From positions 1 through 64,000 of the forward strand of contig CANDEV010000005.1 in NCBI GenBank assembly GCA_947383835.1: a DNA stretch of 64,000 bases, in the 5' to 3' direction. The DNA is from an uncultured Clostridia bacterium (GTDB lineage: Bacteria; Bacillota; Clostridia; Oscillospirales; Ruminococcaceae). Under the pieces are notes generated by a model. The model did not search any database. It was not told the origin of the DNA and saw nothing but the letters and a program-made list of their open reading frames with translations. Positions 17,039 through 26,297 of the stretch are shown here, piece after piece (positions within the stretch are counted from its first letter, which is position 1; every line of letters begins with the position of its first letter). The translations under genes and the position numbers were made by a program.

Positions 17039-17671
17039 ATGAGCGATGCGCCGGATACGGCAGTAATTGGTCTTACGGGTCAAAGCGGAGCAGGGAAGAC
17101 TACTGTTTGTCAGGTGTTTGCCGAAAGCGGATTTGCTATAATAAACGCTGACCAAATTGCACGGAAAATTATGGAGCCGGGCGCTCCATGTCTTGAAGAG
17201 GCTGCCGAATGCTTCGGGAGGGATATTTTAAACAGCGACGGAAGTCTTAACAGGCAGCGGCTTGCGGACATTGTTTTTGAAGATAAGGAGAAGCTTAAGC
17301 AGCTTAATGCTATCAGCTATCCGTACATAACTTATGAGATTTTGCAGATGATAAATAAATATACCGATGAAAAGCAGAGATATGTGCTTCTGGACGCGCC
17401 CACACTTTTCGAGAGCAGGGCGGACGATTTCTGCGACCTGGTGATAAGCGTTACCGCCTCGGAAAAAAACCGTACCGAACGTATATTAAAGCGGGACGGA
17501 ATTACTGCCGAACAGATAAAGGAACGTTTTTCCTCCCAGCATTCCGAAAAATTTTTTGTGAACCATTCGGATTTTATCATCAAGAACAACAAGTCTGTGG
17601 AGCTTCTCAAGGAGAAAGCAAAAGAGGTTGCGGAAAAAATTAAGGAGTATTACAATGCTGAAGAAGCTTAG
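17039..17671 (+). CDS. coaE: Dephospho-CoA kinase
   Basis: The last step of CoA synthesis, phosphorylation of the 3'-OH of dephospho-CoA. P-loop GLTGQSGAGKTT (residues 11-22), NADQIARKIM and LDAPTLFE match CoaE. 210 residues is typical. GGGAGGA precedes the ATG. Its 3' end overlaps the start of the lytic transglycosylase gene by 17 nt, an arrangement also seen in other clostridia as far as I recall. Confidence 0.94.
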   Translation: MSDAPDTAVIGLTGQSGAGKTTVCQVFAESGFAIINADQIARKIMEPGAPCLEEAAECFGRDILNSDGSLNRQRLADIVFEDKEKLKQLNAISYPYITYEILQMINKYTDEKQRYVLLDAPTLFESRADDFCDLVISVTASEKNRTERILKRDGITAEQIKERFSSQHSEKFFVNHSDFIIKNNKSVELLKEKAKEVAEKIKEYYNAEEA

Positions 17672-18221
17672 CAGCGTATTTTTGATTTTGCTTATCGGCT
17701 GTTTTATCTGGGCTGTCTGCAACATTGAGTCAATAAGCAAAAAATATCTTTATCCGATAAATTACAGCGCATATGTTGAAAAAGCCTCGGCGGAAACGGA
17801 GCTTGACAAATACCTTATCTATGCTGTGATAAAAACCGAAAGCGGGTTTGACGAGAACGCTGTTTCCAATGTCGGCGCAAGGGGGCTTATGCAGCTTATG
17901 GAGGACGCTTTCGACTGGGTAAAATTCCGTATGGGCGATGAGCGGGAAATAAGCTACGAAGATATGTACAAGCCCGAGTATAATATCGAGTACGGCAGCT
18001 ATCTTATAAAGCTTCTGTACGATGAATACGGCGACATAGAAACAGCGATCGCCGCATATCATTCAGGCAGAGGAAGCGTGAACGAGTGGCTTGAGGATCC
18101 GCAGTACAGCTCCGACGGAAAAACTTTGGACGAGATACCGTCAAGTACTGCAAAACATTACGTCCATAAGGTTATGACGGCGTATGAGGGGTATACTAAT
18201 TTATACAAGGCTGAGCCTTGA
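17655..18221 (+). CDS. Membrane-anchored lytic transglycosylase (SLT domain)
   Basis: A peptidoglycan-cleaving enzyme. The N-terminus has a hydrophobic anchor (about residues 5-25). The SLT domain has catalytic Glu in IKTESGFDENAVS and the GARGLMQLM motif, with YHSGRGSVNEWL near the C-terminus. The ATG at 17655 is preceded by AAGGAG inside coaE, indicating translational coupling; 188 residues result. It likely acts outside the membrane in wall turnover. Confidence 0.9.
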   Translation: MLKKLSSVFLILLIGCFIWAVCNIESISKKYLYPINYSAYVEKASAETELDKYLIYAVIKTESGFDENAVSNVGARGLMQLMEDAFDWVKFRMGDEREISYEDMYKPEYNIEYGSYLIKLLYDEYGDIETAIAAYHSGRGSVNEWLEDPQYSSDGKTLDEIPSSTAKHYVHKVMTAYEGYTNLYKAEP

Positions 18222-18366
18222 CCTTTATTGGGCAGCTTTGTCAAATAGTGTTAATAATCCCCATGAGTAAAATTTATTGTTATTTCGCTTTTAAATTGGG
18301 CAAAGGTTAAATTTCTTATCTCTTGCCTCTTAAATTCTTACACTAATAGGAAAGGAATGGTTTATA

Positions 18367-19770
18367 ATGTCAAAGGAAAAATCGGCTGCCGAGCTTTTAA
18401 AGGAAAAGCTTTTTATGCAGAAAAAACATGCGGGACTTCTCATGTCCGAGCAGCAAATAGCGGAATGTGATGATTTCTGCGAAAGCTACAAGGACTTCCT
18501 CGACAGCGCCAAAACCGAGCGTGAGGCTGTTCAAACAGTCATAAGGCTTGCAAAGGAGGAGGGTTTTAGAGAGTATACTCCCGGAGAGGCTCTCAAGACC
18601 GGAGACAAAATTTATTTCAATAACAGGGGCAAGGCTATTATTCTCGCGGTCATAGGCAAAGAATCCGTTGAAAAGGGCGTCCGTCTTGCGGCGGCGCACA
18701 TTGACTCGCCAAGACTTGACCTTAAACAGAACCCTCTTTACGAGGACAATGAGGTTGCTTTGTTCAAAACTCATTATTACGGCGGTATCAAAAAATATCA
18801 GTGGGCAACAATACCCCTTTCTCTCCACGGTGTTGCCGTTAAAAAGGACGGCACAAAGGTAACTCTTTGTATAGGCGAGGACGAGGGAGACCCCGTGTTC
18901 TTTATCAGCGATCTGCTTCCTCACCTTGCACAGGAGCAGGTAAAGCGTACCCTTAGCGAGGGCATAAAGGGCGAGGAGCTTAACGTTATTGTCGGTTCAA
19001 GACCGTTCCGAGATGATGACGTCAGCGAAAAGGTCAAGCTGAATATTCTCTCGTTCCTCAACGAAAAGTACGGCATTACCGAAGCGGACTTTCTTTCTGC
19101 GGAATTTGAAATGGTACCCGCGTTCAAGGCAAAGGATATCGGTTTTGACAGAAGCTTGGTCGGCTCATACGGACACGACGACAGAGTGTGCGCCTACACA
19201 GCTTTGGAGGCGATTTTAGGCTGCAATGATGTGGATAAAACGGCAGTAGTCTGCCTCACCGACAAGGAGGAAACAGGCAGCGACGGCAATACGGGACTCC
19301 GTTCCGCATATCTGAAAAACTTTTTGTACGACCTTGCTGACAGTTTTGGCGTAAGCGGCAGAGCGGTCGTGACAAACAGCGAGTGCCTTTCCGCAGACGT
19401 AAACGCGGCATTTGACCCAACCTTCCCCGACGTTGTTGAAAAGAGAAACGCCGCATTTTTGAATTACGGCGTTGTGGTAACAAAATTCACAGGCGCAAGA
19501 GGCAAGTCGGGTACTTCCGACGCTTCCGCGGAATTTGTGGGCAGAGTTCGCTCCCTTATGGAGAAAAATAATATAATCTGGCAGACAGGCGAGCTTGGCA
19601 AGGTAGACCTCGGCGGTGGCGGAACAGTTGCGGCATACATTGCAAATCTCGGTATGGACGTTATCGACGTTGGTGTGCCTGTCCTTGCAATGCACGCGCC
19701 ATATGAGGTCGTTGCAAAGACGGACGTTTATATGACATATAAGGCGTTCAGTTCGTTCTTCAATGACTAA
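18367..19770 (+). CDS. M18-family aminopeptidase
   Basis: A 467-residue metallo-aminopeptidase that releases N-terminal residues, probably acidic or neutral ones (family knowledge). Metal-ligand motifs AAHIDSPRLDL (about residues 101-111), DKEETGSDG (about 299-307) and GHDDRVCAYTAL are visible, along with VGVPVLAMHAPYE near the C-terminus. GGAAAGGAA precedes the ATG. It is followed by a strong hairpin and a convergent GNAT gene. Confidence 0.92.
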   Translation: MSKEKSAAELLKEKLFMQKKHAGLLMSEQQIAECDDFCESYKDFLDSAKTEREAVQTVIRLAKEEGFREYTPGEALKTGDKIYFNNRGKAIILAVIGKESVEKGVRLAAAHIDSPRLDLKQNPLYEDNEVALFKTHYYGGIKKYQWATIPLSLHGVAVKKDGTKVTLCIGEDEGDPVFFISDLLPHLAQEQVKRTLSEGIKGEELNVIVGSRPFRDDDVSEKVKLNILSFLNEKYGITEADFLSAEFEMVPAFKAKDIGFDRSLVGSYGHDDRVCAYTALEAILGCNDVDKTAVVCLTDKEETGSDGNTGLRSAYLKNFLYDLADSFGVSGRAVVTNSECLSADVNAAFDPTFPDVVEKRNAAFLNYGVVVTKFTGARGKSGTSDASAEFVGRVRSLMEKNNIIWQTGELGKVDLGGGGTVAAYIANLGMDVIDVGVPVLAMHAPYEVVAKTDVYMTYKAFSSFFND

Positions 19771-19813
19771 TAAAAGGTTATCGGCAATCAGTACGATACT
19801 CATAAAGAAGTTT

Positions 19814-19851
19814 AAGCCCCGAAGCAGTTATTGGTAACCGCTTCGGGGCTT
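19814..19851. terminator. Hairpin between convergent genes
   Basis: A 17-bp stem with one mismatch (19814-19830 against 19835-19851, arms AAGCCCCGAAGC... and ...GCTTCGGGGCTT) lies between the M18 and GNAT genes. T tracts are short, but the position fits a bidirectional terminator. Confidence 0.75.
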
Positions 19852-19909
19852 GTTGTAAATATTCGATTACTCATATAAATCAGAATTTCGCAATAATAAA
19901 TATCACGAT

Positions 19910-20446
19910 TCAATTACCTGTCAATTTGATAATATACCTTTGTATTACCTCGCCATAAGTATCACTAAAGAATTCCGCGTCAAGTTCTCCATTGCAATTC
20001 TTGATAACAGTTGAAGAACCAATATTAGCTTTGTCGCAGGTAACGATTACATTCTTGATTCCGATTGTCCTGCAAACCAGCAAGGCATCTTTGAGCATAG
20101 AAGTCGCATAGTACTTTTTGCGCTCGGTTGGTCTGACTGAATAACCGATATGACCGCCTTCTCTTTCTAAAAAGTCGTTTAACGCCAGCCGGATGTTTAC
20201 CATGCCGACGATTTTATCGTCTGATTCCCTTACATAAAAATATGTAAGTCCAGGCACTTTACCTTCGGGGATGTTTGCTATATCAATGTCTCCAAAAATT
20301 TTTTTGAGCCACTCTTCATAAGTCGATTCCCTTAAATACTTGTCCAAGCTGCCGCTTCCGTTAATCTCAGAACCATATGTATAGAATTCATTTATATACT
20401 CAATTGCTTTGCTTTTATAAGCCATACTGGGAAACACCATTTTCAT
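19910..20446 (-). CDS. GNAT-family N-acetyltransferase
   Basis: A 178-residue acetyltransferase with a central GMVNIR strand (about residues 79-84), an acetyl-CoA site GGHIGYSVRPTERKKYYAT (about 97-115), and KNCNGE in the place of the usual NxGF region. The gene has its own promoter (20487-20515) and converges on the M18 gene. The substrate is unknown. Confidence 0.8.
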   Translation of the reverse strand: MKMVFPSMAYKSKAIEYINEFYTYGSEINGSGSLDKYLRESTYEEWLKKIFGDIDIANIPEGKVPGLTYFYVRESDDKIVGMVNIRLALNDFLEREGGHIGYSVRPTERKKYYATSMLKDALLVCRTIGIKNVIVTCDKANIGSSTVIKNCNGELDAEFFSDTYGEVIQRYIIKLTGN

Positions 20447-20486
20447 ATTGATTTTCTCCTTATAAATTCCGATTTATCTTAGTAAA

Positions 20487-20515
20487 ATTATACATCATAA
20501 AAATTGTTTTGTCAA
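20487..20515 (-). promoter_or_regulatory. Minus-strand promoter of the GNAT gene
   Basis: On the minus strand TTGACA (20515-20510) and TATAAT (20492-20487) are spaced by 17 bp. AAGGAG follows just before the start codon. Confidence 0.85.
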
Positions 20516-20522
20516 TAGAAAC

Positions 20523-20560
20523 GCCATAGCACTTTTGAATGAAAATCATAGTGCTATGGC
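20523..20560 (-). terminator. Hairpin after the TelA gene
   Basis: GCCATAGCACT (20523-20533) and AGTGCTATGGC (20550-20560) form a perfect 11-bp stem with a 16-nt loop, followed on the minus strand by GTTTCTATT. It lies between the telA-like stop and the next promoter, consistent with termination. Confidence 0.65.
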
Positions 20561-20605
20561 AAAAACTTCTTTATAAGCCCTGTCTTTTTACAGTTAACCT
20601 TTTTG

Positions 20606-21763
20606 TTATCTATTCTCGTTCATCTTAGCTCTGTATTCCTCTTTAAGCTTTTGCAAGCGGACGGAATCCTCTTTCCGCTGTTCCTTGGCAGCGTCCTGAA
20701 TTTTTCTCGTCTCGTCAATGCCGTCAACAATAGTCCGCCACGTTTCTTCAAGAGTGTCAACCTTTATGGAGCTTCCCGAAGCAAGCTGTGTGGTAAGCTT
20801 TGTCTGGGCAACCGTGTTCTGTGCATTTTTCAAAAGCAGCTCGTTAGTTTTTTCGTCCAAAGCCTGCATAGCCTCCGCCTGGACGCGCTGCCGCTTCAGC
20901 ATTACCGCCTGTGCAAGGGACTGTTTGAAAACAGGCATTGTGATAATGAAAGCCGAGTTTATTTTTCTTATAAGATTAAGGTTTGAGAACTGCATTGATT
21001 TAAGCATGGGGACAGTCTGCATGGCAACATTTTCCGCTATTTTCAAGTCCATAACTCTCTGCTCGAAAACCTGCCTTGTCTGTTCAAGAGTCTGCAAGTC
21101 CATAGCCACCGCTCCCGAATCGGGGGACTCCTCCAGCTTTTTGCGGTAGTCGGCAATGTACTGGTCAAGCTCTACGCAAGCCTGCTCGCCCGCCATGATG
21201 TAAAGGAGCAAGTCCTTGTAGTACTGAATATTTGCGTTGAACATTGTTTCCAGCTTTATGTTGGAAGCCTCGATCTCGGTCTCGTACTGCTTAAGCTGAA
21301 CGTAGACCTTGTCTACCTCCTCGCCCATTGTGTGGTACTTTGCAAGAAGCTTATCAACCTGTTTGCGGAGATTTGCAAAAATGCCCTTTTTAGGTTCGTC
21401 CTCCAGCTCCTTAACATCAAACTGCGCCATGATCGCGGAGAGGTGCTGAAGAAGCTCTCCCGAATCGTTGATCTGATCCATATTCATGGAGTTAAGGACT
21501 TGGTCTGAAGCCTTTGAAATTTCCACCGCAACCTCGTTGCCGAACTTAACGATAGAGTTTACATCGTTGATGTTGATAGTGCTTACAAGCTTGTCTACCT
21601 CTTCATTTTTTACAAGCTCCTGCTTGATCTCCTCGGTTTTTTCAACAATTGAAAACTCCTGGGGAGCCTCCACCTGAATGTTGAGATTTAGGGGCGCAGC
21701 CTCGGTTGTAACGTTTGCCTGTGCCGCCTGTTCCTCGGAAGAGGGTGTGAACTGCAATGCCAT
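20606..21763 (-). CDS. TelA/KlaA-family toxic-anion-resistance-type protein
   Basis: The 385-residue, highly helical and charged protein matches the TelA family linked to tellurite and other stress (B. subtilis YceH is a member). Family features include the GIFANLRKQVDKLLAKYHTM segment (about residues 127-146) and the C-terminal EETWRTIVDGIDETRKIQDA (about 342-361). There is no signal peptide or membrane helix. It starts 2 bp after the stop of the YceG-type gene with GGGAGG ahead of the ATG, so the two are coupled. Mechanism of the family is not established. Confidence 0.9.
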   Translation of the reverse strand: MALQFTPSSEEQAAQANVTTEAAPLNLNIQVEAPQEFSIVEKTEEIKQELVKNEEVDKLVSTININDVNSIVKFGNEVAVEISKASDQVLNSMNMDQINDSGELLQHLSAIMAQFDVKELEDEPKKGIFANLRKQVDKLLAKYHTMGEEVDKVYVQLKQYETEIEASNIKLETMFNANIQYYKDLLLYIMAGEQACVELDQYIADYRKKLEESPDSGAVAMDLQTLEQTRQVFEQRVMDLKIAENVAMQTVPMLKSMQFSNLNLIRKINSAFIITMPVFKQSLAQAVMLKRQRVQAEAMQALDEKTNELLLKNAQNTVAQTKLTTQLASGSSIKVDTLEETWRTIVDGIDETRKIQDAAKEQRKEDSVRLQKLKEEYRAKMNENR

Positions 21764-21765
21764 TG

Positions 21766-23385
21766 TTATTTTCCTCCCTTTTTGAATAGTCTGCCGAAAA
21801 AGCCTTCGTCCTTCGGCTCCGGTATTTCGTCCGGAATTTTAAATTTTGGAATGTGTACGTTGTACTTGAACTCGTTCATAGTATAGTTTTCAAATGCCGA
21901 GTCATTTACAAAGGCCTCGATATTTTTATAGCCCGTAGGCGTGTATATAACAATATCAAAGCCAAGCAGACTGCACAGAACAAGCTGAATACATTCGATC
22001 TTGCTGAACGTATCCTCTATAACGTCAAGTACGACCAGCTTTGGTATATCCTTTGTGAAATCGTATTTTTGCAGCAGCTTTAAAATTTCACGGTCAAGGT
22101 TAGTACCAACATAAAGTACAAGAGGCACAAGCTCCTTGCTGTCTATCTTAAAGAACCCGCTGTCTACAGCCTCCTGCATTTTGTTAAAGACAAGGAGCTG
22201 CAGGCTGTCGGAAAGATACGAGTATTTGTTAAGATTTGAAGCTTTAAGCTTCTCTATCTGTATCTGTTCGCCTATATAGTACGGATTGTAAACGTCCAAA
22301 TGCGTCTCGCCGTATTTTCTATAGCTGGGCGATTTGTACATTATCTTCGTGTTGGGGGAAAGCTTCCACTTAACGTTGTTCCAGTATGCGTTAAGGTTGC
22401 CGTCCTTTACACCGCTTATTTTGGCAAAAATTGTCGGCACTGTCACCCTGCTGTCCTCTGCCGCAAAGCCTGTTCTGTACTTGGACGGCTGGTGCCACAG
22501 TATGTCAATTTCTTCATAAGTGGTTTTCAGCGTGACTGCCTGCATATCCGAAAACTGAAAATCACGGAAAAATGTGTCATTGCTGTATAAAATTTTGTTC
22601 AGATCTCTTGAAGCGTTGTACGCGACAGTAGCTATTTTGGTCTTGACCGGTTTGTCGGGGTACGGAGCGACAGGCTGCGAGTTCGGCAGCTCGAATATCT
22701 GCATACGTCCCTCCGAGTTGTTTCTTTTTAATGTGGGCAGCATGGACATATTGCTGCAAATGTACAGAACGTCTATCCCTATCCTCGACATGAAATGGAG
22801 GAACTGAACAACAGCGGGGGACACGTTGCCGTAATAAAGCAGAACGGGTATTTCCATGTTGGAGCTTCTGTATATCTCCGAGTTGAGACAGCGGTTCATC
22901 CACACTATAAGGGGCTGCACCGCTGCGAGCATTGCCTCACCGCTAAGCTTACCCGCAAATTCCGGAAGGACTTTCTTTGCAAGCTTAGTCCGCACCTCGT
23001 CTCCGGGAATATTGATCATTCCACAAAGTGAAGAAAGCATATTCTCGCTGTCGGTACGGTCAATGCCGTCAAACGGCGAAAGCTCGTCGGGCGTCGGCGG
23101 TTTAAGCTCATGCTCGATATAAAGCAGCAGCTTGGGACTTTTTATCAAGTCTTCCCGAAGCTTGTAGAGCATATTGTGAAAATTTGCCTGTTCGTCCTTG
23201 TCCATAGGTATGCCGAGGATAGCGGCAAAATAAACGGGTATAAGCTGTTCAGCGGTGAAATGTCCGCCCCGTGAAGCAAGCCGCTCCGAGTGAGATTCCA
23301 AAATATCCGTTACAACAGTTTCCGCCGATGTCGAAACAGTCTGGACAAGTTTTTTATTTTCGGTTGAAAAACCCTCAAAAATCAT
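21766..23385 (-). CDS. YceG-type protein of the TelA/Ter stress module
   Basis: A 539-residue protein resembling B. subtilis YceG (Pfam putative component of biosynthetic module; not E. coli YceG/MltG). In B. subtilis it also precedes the TelA-type gene yceH. No membrane segment or obvious catalytic triad can be read. A Rossmann-like part (about residues 420-510, VPLVLYVGTNLDREI, LVVLDVIEDTFSKIECIQLV) is plausible. The ATG at 23385 is about 11 nt after AAAGG; the open frame extends further but without a ribosome site. It has its own promoter. Confidence 0.75.
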   Translation of the reverse strand: MIFEGFSTENKKLVQTVSTSAETVVTDILESHSERLASRGGHFTAEQLIPVYFAAILGIPMDKDEQANFHNMLYKLREDLIKSPKLLLYIEHELKPPTPDELSPFDGIDRTDSENMLSSLCGMINIPGDEVRTKLAKKVLPEFAGKLSGEAMLAAVQPLIVWMNRCLNSEIYRSSNMEIPVLLYYGNVSPAVVQFLHFMSRIGIDVLYICSNMSMLPTLKRNNSEGRMQIFELPNSQPVAPYPDKPVKTKIATVAYNASRDLNKILYSNDTFFRDFQFSDMQAVTLKTTYEEIDILWHQPSKYRTGFAAEDSRVTVPTIFAKISGVKDGNLNAYWNNVKWKLSPNTKIMYKSPSYRKYGETHLDVYNPYYIGEQIQIEKLKASNLNKYSYLSDSLQLLVFNKMQEAVDSGFFKIDSKELVPLVLYVGTNLDREILKLLQKYDFTKDIPKLVVLDVIEDTFSKIECIQLVLCSLLGFDIVIYTPTGYKNIEAFVNDSAFENYTMNEFKYNVHIPKFKIPDEIPEPKDEGFFGRLFKKGGK

Positions 23386-23420
23386 AATTGTGAGCGCCTT
23401 TCTATCATAAGTTATAAATA

Positions 23421-23466
23421 TTTTGCATGGGCGGATTCTTATCCGCCCCTTGGACAAAATGCAAAA
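23421..23466 (-). promoter_or_regulatory. Nested hairpin in the YceG-type gene leader
   Basis: GGGCGGAT (23429-23436) and ATCCGCCC (23441-23448) form an 8-bp stem with a 4-nt loop, nested in an outer inverted repeat TTTTGCAT (23421-23428) / ATGCAAAA (23459-23466). It lies between the promoter start and the start codon, so it is in the 5' untranslated leader. No T tract follows, so a translational or RNA-stability role is as likely as termination. Confidence 0.5.
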
Positions 23467-23485
23467 ATTATCGTATCCTTAATAT

Positions 23486-23514
23486 ATTATACTATACATC
23501 ATATAATATGTCAA
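23486..23514 (-). promoter_or_regulatory. Minus-strand promoter of the YceG/TelA pair
   Basis: On the minus strand TTGACA (23514-23509) and TATAAT (23491-23486) with a 17-bp spacer. It lies just after the dynamin-B stop, allowing the two downstream genes separate expression. Confidence 0.8.
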
Positions 23515-23543
23515 TACATATAACAATATTTTTTCGGAAAATT

Positions 23544-25289
23544 TTAAGCGTACTTCAAAAGTGTACGGGCAGCCTCGGTAAGTACCGCAGCAGCGTCCTC
23601 CAAATACTTTTTCATGGCAGCGCCGCTAATATCTGAGGACATCTCCATAGCGTGGTTAAGACTGTCGCGGCTGACATTTACCTGTGTCTGGTAAAGATTG
23701 TCAAGCTGCTGCAAAGCAGTTTCTTCCATAGATTTGTAAGCCGCCTTTAAGTCCTTTAAGGTGTTGTTTCTGATATCGTCGTAATTTTCCAAAGCCGTAT
23801 CGATAATATCGGTTTGGCGTTTTTTGCGGAGGATATTTCTGAATGAGGTCATCGCCCCGTCGGGGAAGCTGTCGCTGTTTCCGCCCGAAGCCGCGTCCAT
23901 AACGGACTGCGTAACAAGCATATTCAGATTATCCGCCTTGCCGTCGGCTGAAACCGCCGTCTCGCCCGCAAGTGAGTCAATGCCAAGTTTTTTGGCAAGC
24001 TCCGCGCCGAGCTGAGCGATTATGGAATTGAGCCTGCCCCAATGAATGTCAAGACACCGTCTGTACGCCTCGCCGACCTTGTCAACGAGATATGAATAGA
24101 AGTGCTTGTCAATATCCTCGGGTGAAGCGGTATTGCGGCTTTCGAGAATATCCTCCCTAAGCTTTGAGAAGAAACCGTACATCCACTGCTCCGCTTCCTG
24201 CTGCATTTCGGTAATGCTAAGCAGAATTTTCGGCTTTTTGCTTTCAAGCGCGGTTGCAAGAGTGGAGCACTCCCTCTTAATGCTCTGAGAAATATCGTCA
24301 AGCTTTTTGCGGTCCATAGCCATCATATCGTAGATCATGCGTATACGGGCAGCCGTGTCCTTTATCATAAGGTTCAGCATGGTAAGTACTCGCTGGGTGC
24401 GTATAATGTCCTTCTGCAAAATTATTTCACGTTTAAGTGACATCTCGAATTTCAGAAATTCAGTCTCGTAAAATTCCTGAAAGCCCTTTATATCGGGACG
24501 GTTCAAGCCTATCTTTCTGCGGTACTCGTCAATGCCGCTTACACCGTAAACAAAAGCGTTCGGCATTATCGCCTCGCAGCGTTCGCTTACACGGTTGATT
24601 ATCTTTTCAATGTCCTCTTTTGTGTTCATAGCGTCTATCATATTTACAAGCACATAAAGCTTGTTGAAGCTAAGGGGACGAATGTGGCTTGCAAGGAAGA
24701 ACTGCTCCGACTCCGAAAATGGCGAAAGCGCGCTTGCAACGTAAATTACCGCGTCCGCGTTTACAAGATAATCCTGCACCTGCTTGTCAAGGCAGTCAAG
24801 GTCGCTTAAGCCGGGAGTGTCAACAATCCGGATTTCCTTGAGGATTTCCGCATTGTCCTTAATGTCAATATAATCCAAAGTGTCGGGGAAAGCCCTCATA
24901 AGCTTTTCCAGCTTTTCCCGCACAAGGTCGTCCGCCAGAAGATTTATCCTCTGACCGTTTTTCAGCACAGCCTCTGCCTTGGGGGTATCGCTGTAGCTTA
25001 TGGAATTTATTGTAAATGTTTCGGGGGCAACGTTTACAGGGGCAATTGATTTGCCCAAAATAGCATTGATTATAGTGCTTTTGCCCCGCTTGAAGTCGCC
25101 GAGGACTACCAGCGAAAACGCTTCCGTACGCCGCTTTGTGATAGCAGCGTCCCATTCTCTCAAGCGTCCCGTGAATTCCTCGCCCAATATCGTGCAGAGC
25201 GGCTTGTTGTCCAGCAGCCCCTTAAGCTTGTTCTGGACGTTTTCAATATCCGCTTCTGCCGCGGAATAGCCAAAATTATTTTCGGACAT
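23544..25289 (-). CDS. Dynamin-like GTPase B
   Basis: A 581-residue bacterial dynamin-family protein. The GTPase domain shows G1 GDFKRGKST (residues 64-72), G3 DTPGL (157-161) and G4-like NMID (216-219). A long helical stalk follows, with no evident membrane segment. Starts upstream of 25289 lack a ribosome site; GGGAGG lies 8 nt before 25289. The start is 2 bp from the M48-like gene stop, so they are co-translated. It probably partners the larger dynamin A, as paired bacterial dynamins do elsewhere. Confidence 0.88.
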   Translation of the reverse strand: MSENNFGYSAAEADIENVQNKLKGLLDNKPLCTILGEEFTGRLREWDAAITKRRTEAFSLVVLGDFKRGKSTIINAILGKSIAPVNVAPETFTINSISYSDTPKAEAVLKNGQRINLLADDLVREKLEKLMRAFPDTLDYIDIKDNAEILKEIRIVDTPGLSDLDCLDKQVQDYLVNADAVIYVASALSPFSESEQFFLASHIRPLSFNKLYVLVNMIDAMNTKEDIEKIINRVSERCEAIMPNAFVYGVSGIDEYRRKIGLNRPDIKGFQEFYETEFLKFEMSLKREIILQKDIIRTQRVLTMLNLMIKDTAARIRMIYDMMAMDRKKLDDISQSIKRECSTLATALESKKPKILLSITEMQQEAEQWMYGFFSKLREDILESRNTASPEDIDKHFYSYLVDKVGEAYRRCLDIHWGRLNSIIAQLGAELAKKLGIDSLAGETAVSADGKADNLNMLVTQSVMDAASGGNSDSFPDGAMTSFRNILRKKRQTDIIDTALENYDDIRNNTLKDLKAAYKSMEETALQQLDNLYQTQVNVSRDSLNHAMEMSSDISGAAMKKYLEDAAAVLTEAARTLLKYA

Positions 25290-25290
25290 A

Positions 25291-26277
25291 TCAAGCGCCT
25301 CCCTTCGCAGCGTCAAGAATGATCTCGCATCTTACTTCCAACGCCTGTTTGTTTACCGTGTGCATATCGACTTTGTTAAGGTCGGCGCGCCAGTTATAAA
25401 GTATTTCGCAGCTTAGAAATTCAAGTCCCGCAAGGATCCTTCTTTCAATTGACGAGCAGCTTGAAGGCAGTGTAATGCTTCTCGCCGGCGTTCTGTGCAG
25501 CACCTCGTACAGCTTCAGAAGCTCGTCAAGGTCAAGGCTTTCTTTTTTGTACATACCGAGTACGCCCTTGCTGTGCAGACTGTTCATTACCGTTGGGTAA
25601 TTGTTCGGGTCGTTCAGACATATCATGCCCGCACGGTCTCCCGTAACGTCCGCAAGCTTTATCCATTCGGACATCGTACCTGCGATCTGCGTCAAAGCCT
25701 TATAGTTTTCCTGTCCCTCTCCCTCTTCGGCGTCTTCGGAATTGTTTATTCCGAAATAAGGGGCAGCCATGCTGAAAATACAGTGATTGTTCTGAATGTG
25801 ACCGCATTCGCAGCCTACAAGAAAGCAAAGCTCCTCTCTGCTGCAAATACCGATAAGCCCGGTTGTGGCAACAATGCAAGGCTCAACGCCCTCTGCCGCA
25901 ATGGAGTATATCTCATACTTTTGGGGGGCGTTTCTCACATAGACCGTCGGTACGCTTATCTGAAGCTTTTCCGCACACTGCTGAACAGCATTGTAAATTT
26001 CGGGGTGCTGAAGCGATCCCGCAACGTCGGTGGACTGAAAAAGTCTTTTTATCTTTGAGGGAATTTCATGCCCTGTAAGATTTTTGTAGACCTTTGACCA
26101 AGAGGGGAAAGTGGTGATCTTCTGCTTTACCGAAAAATCCGAATCGAAAGCGTAGTCCATCATTCCGCCCACAATATGATCCTTGTAGGAACGAGTCCTT
26201 GCGCTCAGATATGCGGTAAAGCTGGTATCTATATCCAGCAGCGGGTTGTATTCCGCCGCTTCTCCAATATTCATCAT
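25291..26277 (-). CDS. M48-like metallopeptidase with altered zinc motif
   Basis: The 328-residue protein has the M48 core (strand-helix YSIAAEGVEPCIVATTGLIG, then ELCFLVGCECGHIQNNH), but the HExxH motif reads CECGH (residues 156-160): the first zinc His is Cys. The third-ligand region reads LADVTGDRAG instead of the usual ExxADRxG, so Glu is Asp. It could be a protease using Cys/His/Asp ligands, or a non-catalytic remnant fold. No membrane helices or signal peptide are clear. GGGAGG precedes the ATG pair at 26277/26274. It sits between two dynamin genes. Confidence 0.75.
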   Translation of the reverse strand: MMNIGEAAEYNPLLDIDTSFTAYLSARTRSYKDHIVGGMMDYAFDSDFSVKQKITTFPSWSKVYKNLTGHEIPSKIKRLFQSTDVAGSLQHPEIYNAVQQCAEKLQISVPTVYVRNAPQKYEIYSIAAEGVEPCIVATTGLIGICSREELCFLVGCECGHIQNNHCIFSMAAPYFGINNSEDAEEGEGQENYKALTQIAGTMSEWIKLADVTGDRAGMICLNDPNNYPTVMNSLHSKGVLGMYKKESLDLDELLKLYEVLHRTPARSITLPSSCSSIERRILAGLEFLSCEILYNWRADLNKVDMHTVNKQALEVRCEIILDAAKGGA

Positions 26278-26297
26278 GTTAAATAAGCCTCCCTTGT

